DNA from: Lacticaseibacillus suibinensis
GTDB taxonomy: Bacteria > Bacillota > Bacilli > Lactobacillales > Lactobacillaceae
DNA: 64,000 nucleotides
Direction: 5' to 3'
Assembly (NCBI RefSeq): GCF_003946175.1
Contig: NZ_RHOK01000011.1
Location: 1-64,000, forward strand
The translations under genes and the position numbers were made by a program. Positions 63,649 through 64,000 of this stretch are shown one piece after another (position 1 is the stretch's first letter; every line of letters starts with the position of its first letter). The notes under the pieces are model-generated. The model searched no databases. It was given only the letters and a program-made list of their open reading frames with translations, and was not told where the DNA came from.

Positions 63649-64000
63649 CTAACGATGAAAAAGGCGATGCCAGAAGCCCACTTTTTTCTGTTCAATGTTC
63701 ATCAGTGGCACACTTTCACCCAGCAACCGGCGCGCAATGTTGCGGTAGCCCTGGCTGGCCGGATCATCTGGATCCATCACCACAGTTTCGCCTTTATTCG
63801 AAGTTTCAATGACGCCATCATCATCCAAAATGATGCCGAGCAAATCGATGCCTAGGTGCTGTGTGATTTCGTCGATATCCATCGCACGGCCATCAGCCAT
63901 CATGTGCTGGCGAATCTGATTGATCACCAGTCTCGGCGGATAAACCATATCACGCTGCTCGAGTAGCCCCACAACGCGATCGGCGTCGGACACAGCGCTG
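63649..64000 (-). CDS. minD: Septum site-determining protein MinD, C-terminal part
   Basis: The last 117 or so codons of a frame open at the right window edge. SDADRVVGLLE, PPRLVINQIRQHM, DIDEITQHLGIDLLGIILDD and ARRLLGESVP match the MinD ATPase C-terminal half, and the final amphipathic helix (KKVGFWHRLFHR) is the membrane-targeting sequence. With MinC it blocks division at the poles. The start lies outside the window. No terminator separates it from the T-box promoter. Confidence 0.93.
   Translation of the reverse strand, partial: SAVSDADRVVGLLEQRDMVYPPRLVINQIRQHMMADGRAMDIDEITQHLGIDLLGIILDDDGVIETSNKGETVVMDPDDPASQGYRNIARRLLGESVPLMNIEQKKVGFWHRLFHR

Overview
The window looks like a chromosomal segment of a high-GC lactobacillus. 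The closest fit is probably the genus Lacticaseibacillus, inferred from gene content (RpoY, DUF1831, DUF3397, DUF4044, XpaC/TelA pair, PASTA-bearing division PBP), gene order around mraZ and pdh, T-box and M-box leaders, and GC-rich third codon positions. Species cannot be fixed from the sequence alone. There is no rRNA, tRNA, prophage, transposase or CRISPR array. Coding density is high and most genes read leftward (minus strand).

Layout: 1-2.4 kb holds an edge fragment and typA with a long folded leader. 2.4-4.4 kb is a three-gene operon (LDH-fold protein without catalytic residues, UPF0223, inositol-monophosphatase family). 4.4-9.7 kb is the pyruvate dehydrogenase operon pdhABCD. 9.9-11.2 kb is a Mg2+ M-box riboswitch with its own promoter and terminator, a 28-codon Asp/Pro-rich ORF, and a stand-alone, degenerate P-type-ATPase actuator-domain membrane protein. 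11.3-15.6 kb reads rightward: def, rpoY-rnjA and a lipid kinase. 15.6-23.6 kb carries an Eis-type acetyltransferase, recD2, TPR protein, a histidine phosphatase, ogt, mnmA, an XRE regulator and DUF1831. 23.7-27.7 kb is a five-gene, translationally coupled GntR/ABC operon with an inverted repeat on its promoter. 27.8-30.7 kb is nudix-small membrane protein-mtnN-cysteine desulfurase, followed by a folded RNA region.

30.8-40.3 kb holds the XpaC/TelA pair, a GNAT/phosphatase/ComA-like operon, two DHA2-type MFS exporters, an orphan phosphate-binding lipoprotein and an unrecognised gene. 40.3-57.0 kb is the division and cell wall cluster read leftward: mraZ, rsmH, ftsL, pbp2B, mraY, murD, murG, divIB, ftsA, ftsZ, sepF, yggT, ylmH, divIVA, then ileS behind an isoleucine T-box and a coupled cold-shock protein. 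57.1-64 kb contains DUF3397, DUF4044, thiT behind a TPP riboswitch, four tandem folded repeats, cardiolipin synthase, a polar amino-acid ABC transporter behind a T-box leader with a duplicated antiterminator/terminator module, and the 3' end of minD.

The best candidates for something undescribed are the M-box/short peptide/actuator-only protein locus, the alternating A-B-A-B array of long hairpins at 58.67-59.2 kb, the LDH-fold pseudoenzyme, and the part-duplicated T-box. All functional statements beyond recognised families are inference from sequence reading; no search or folding program was run.
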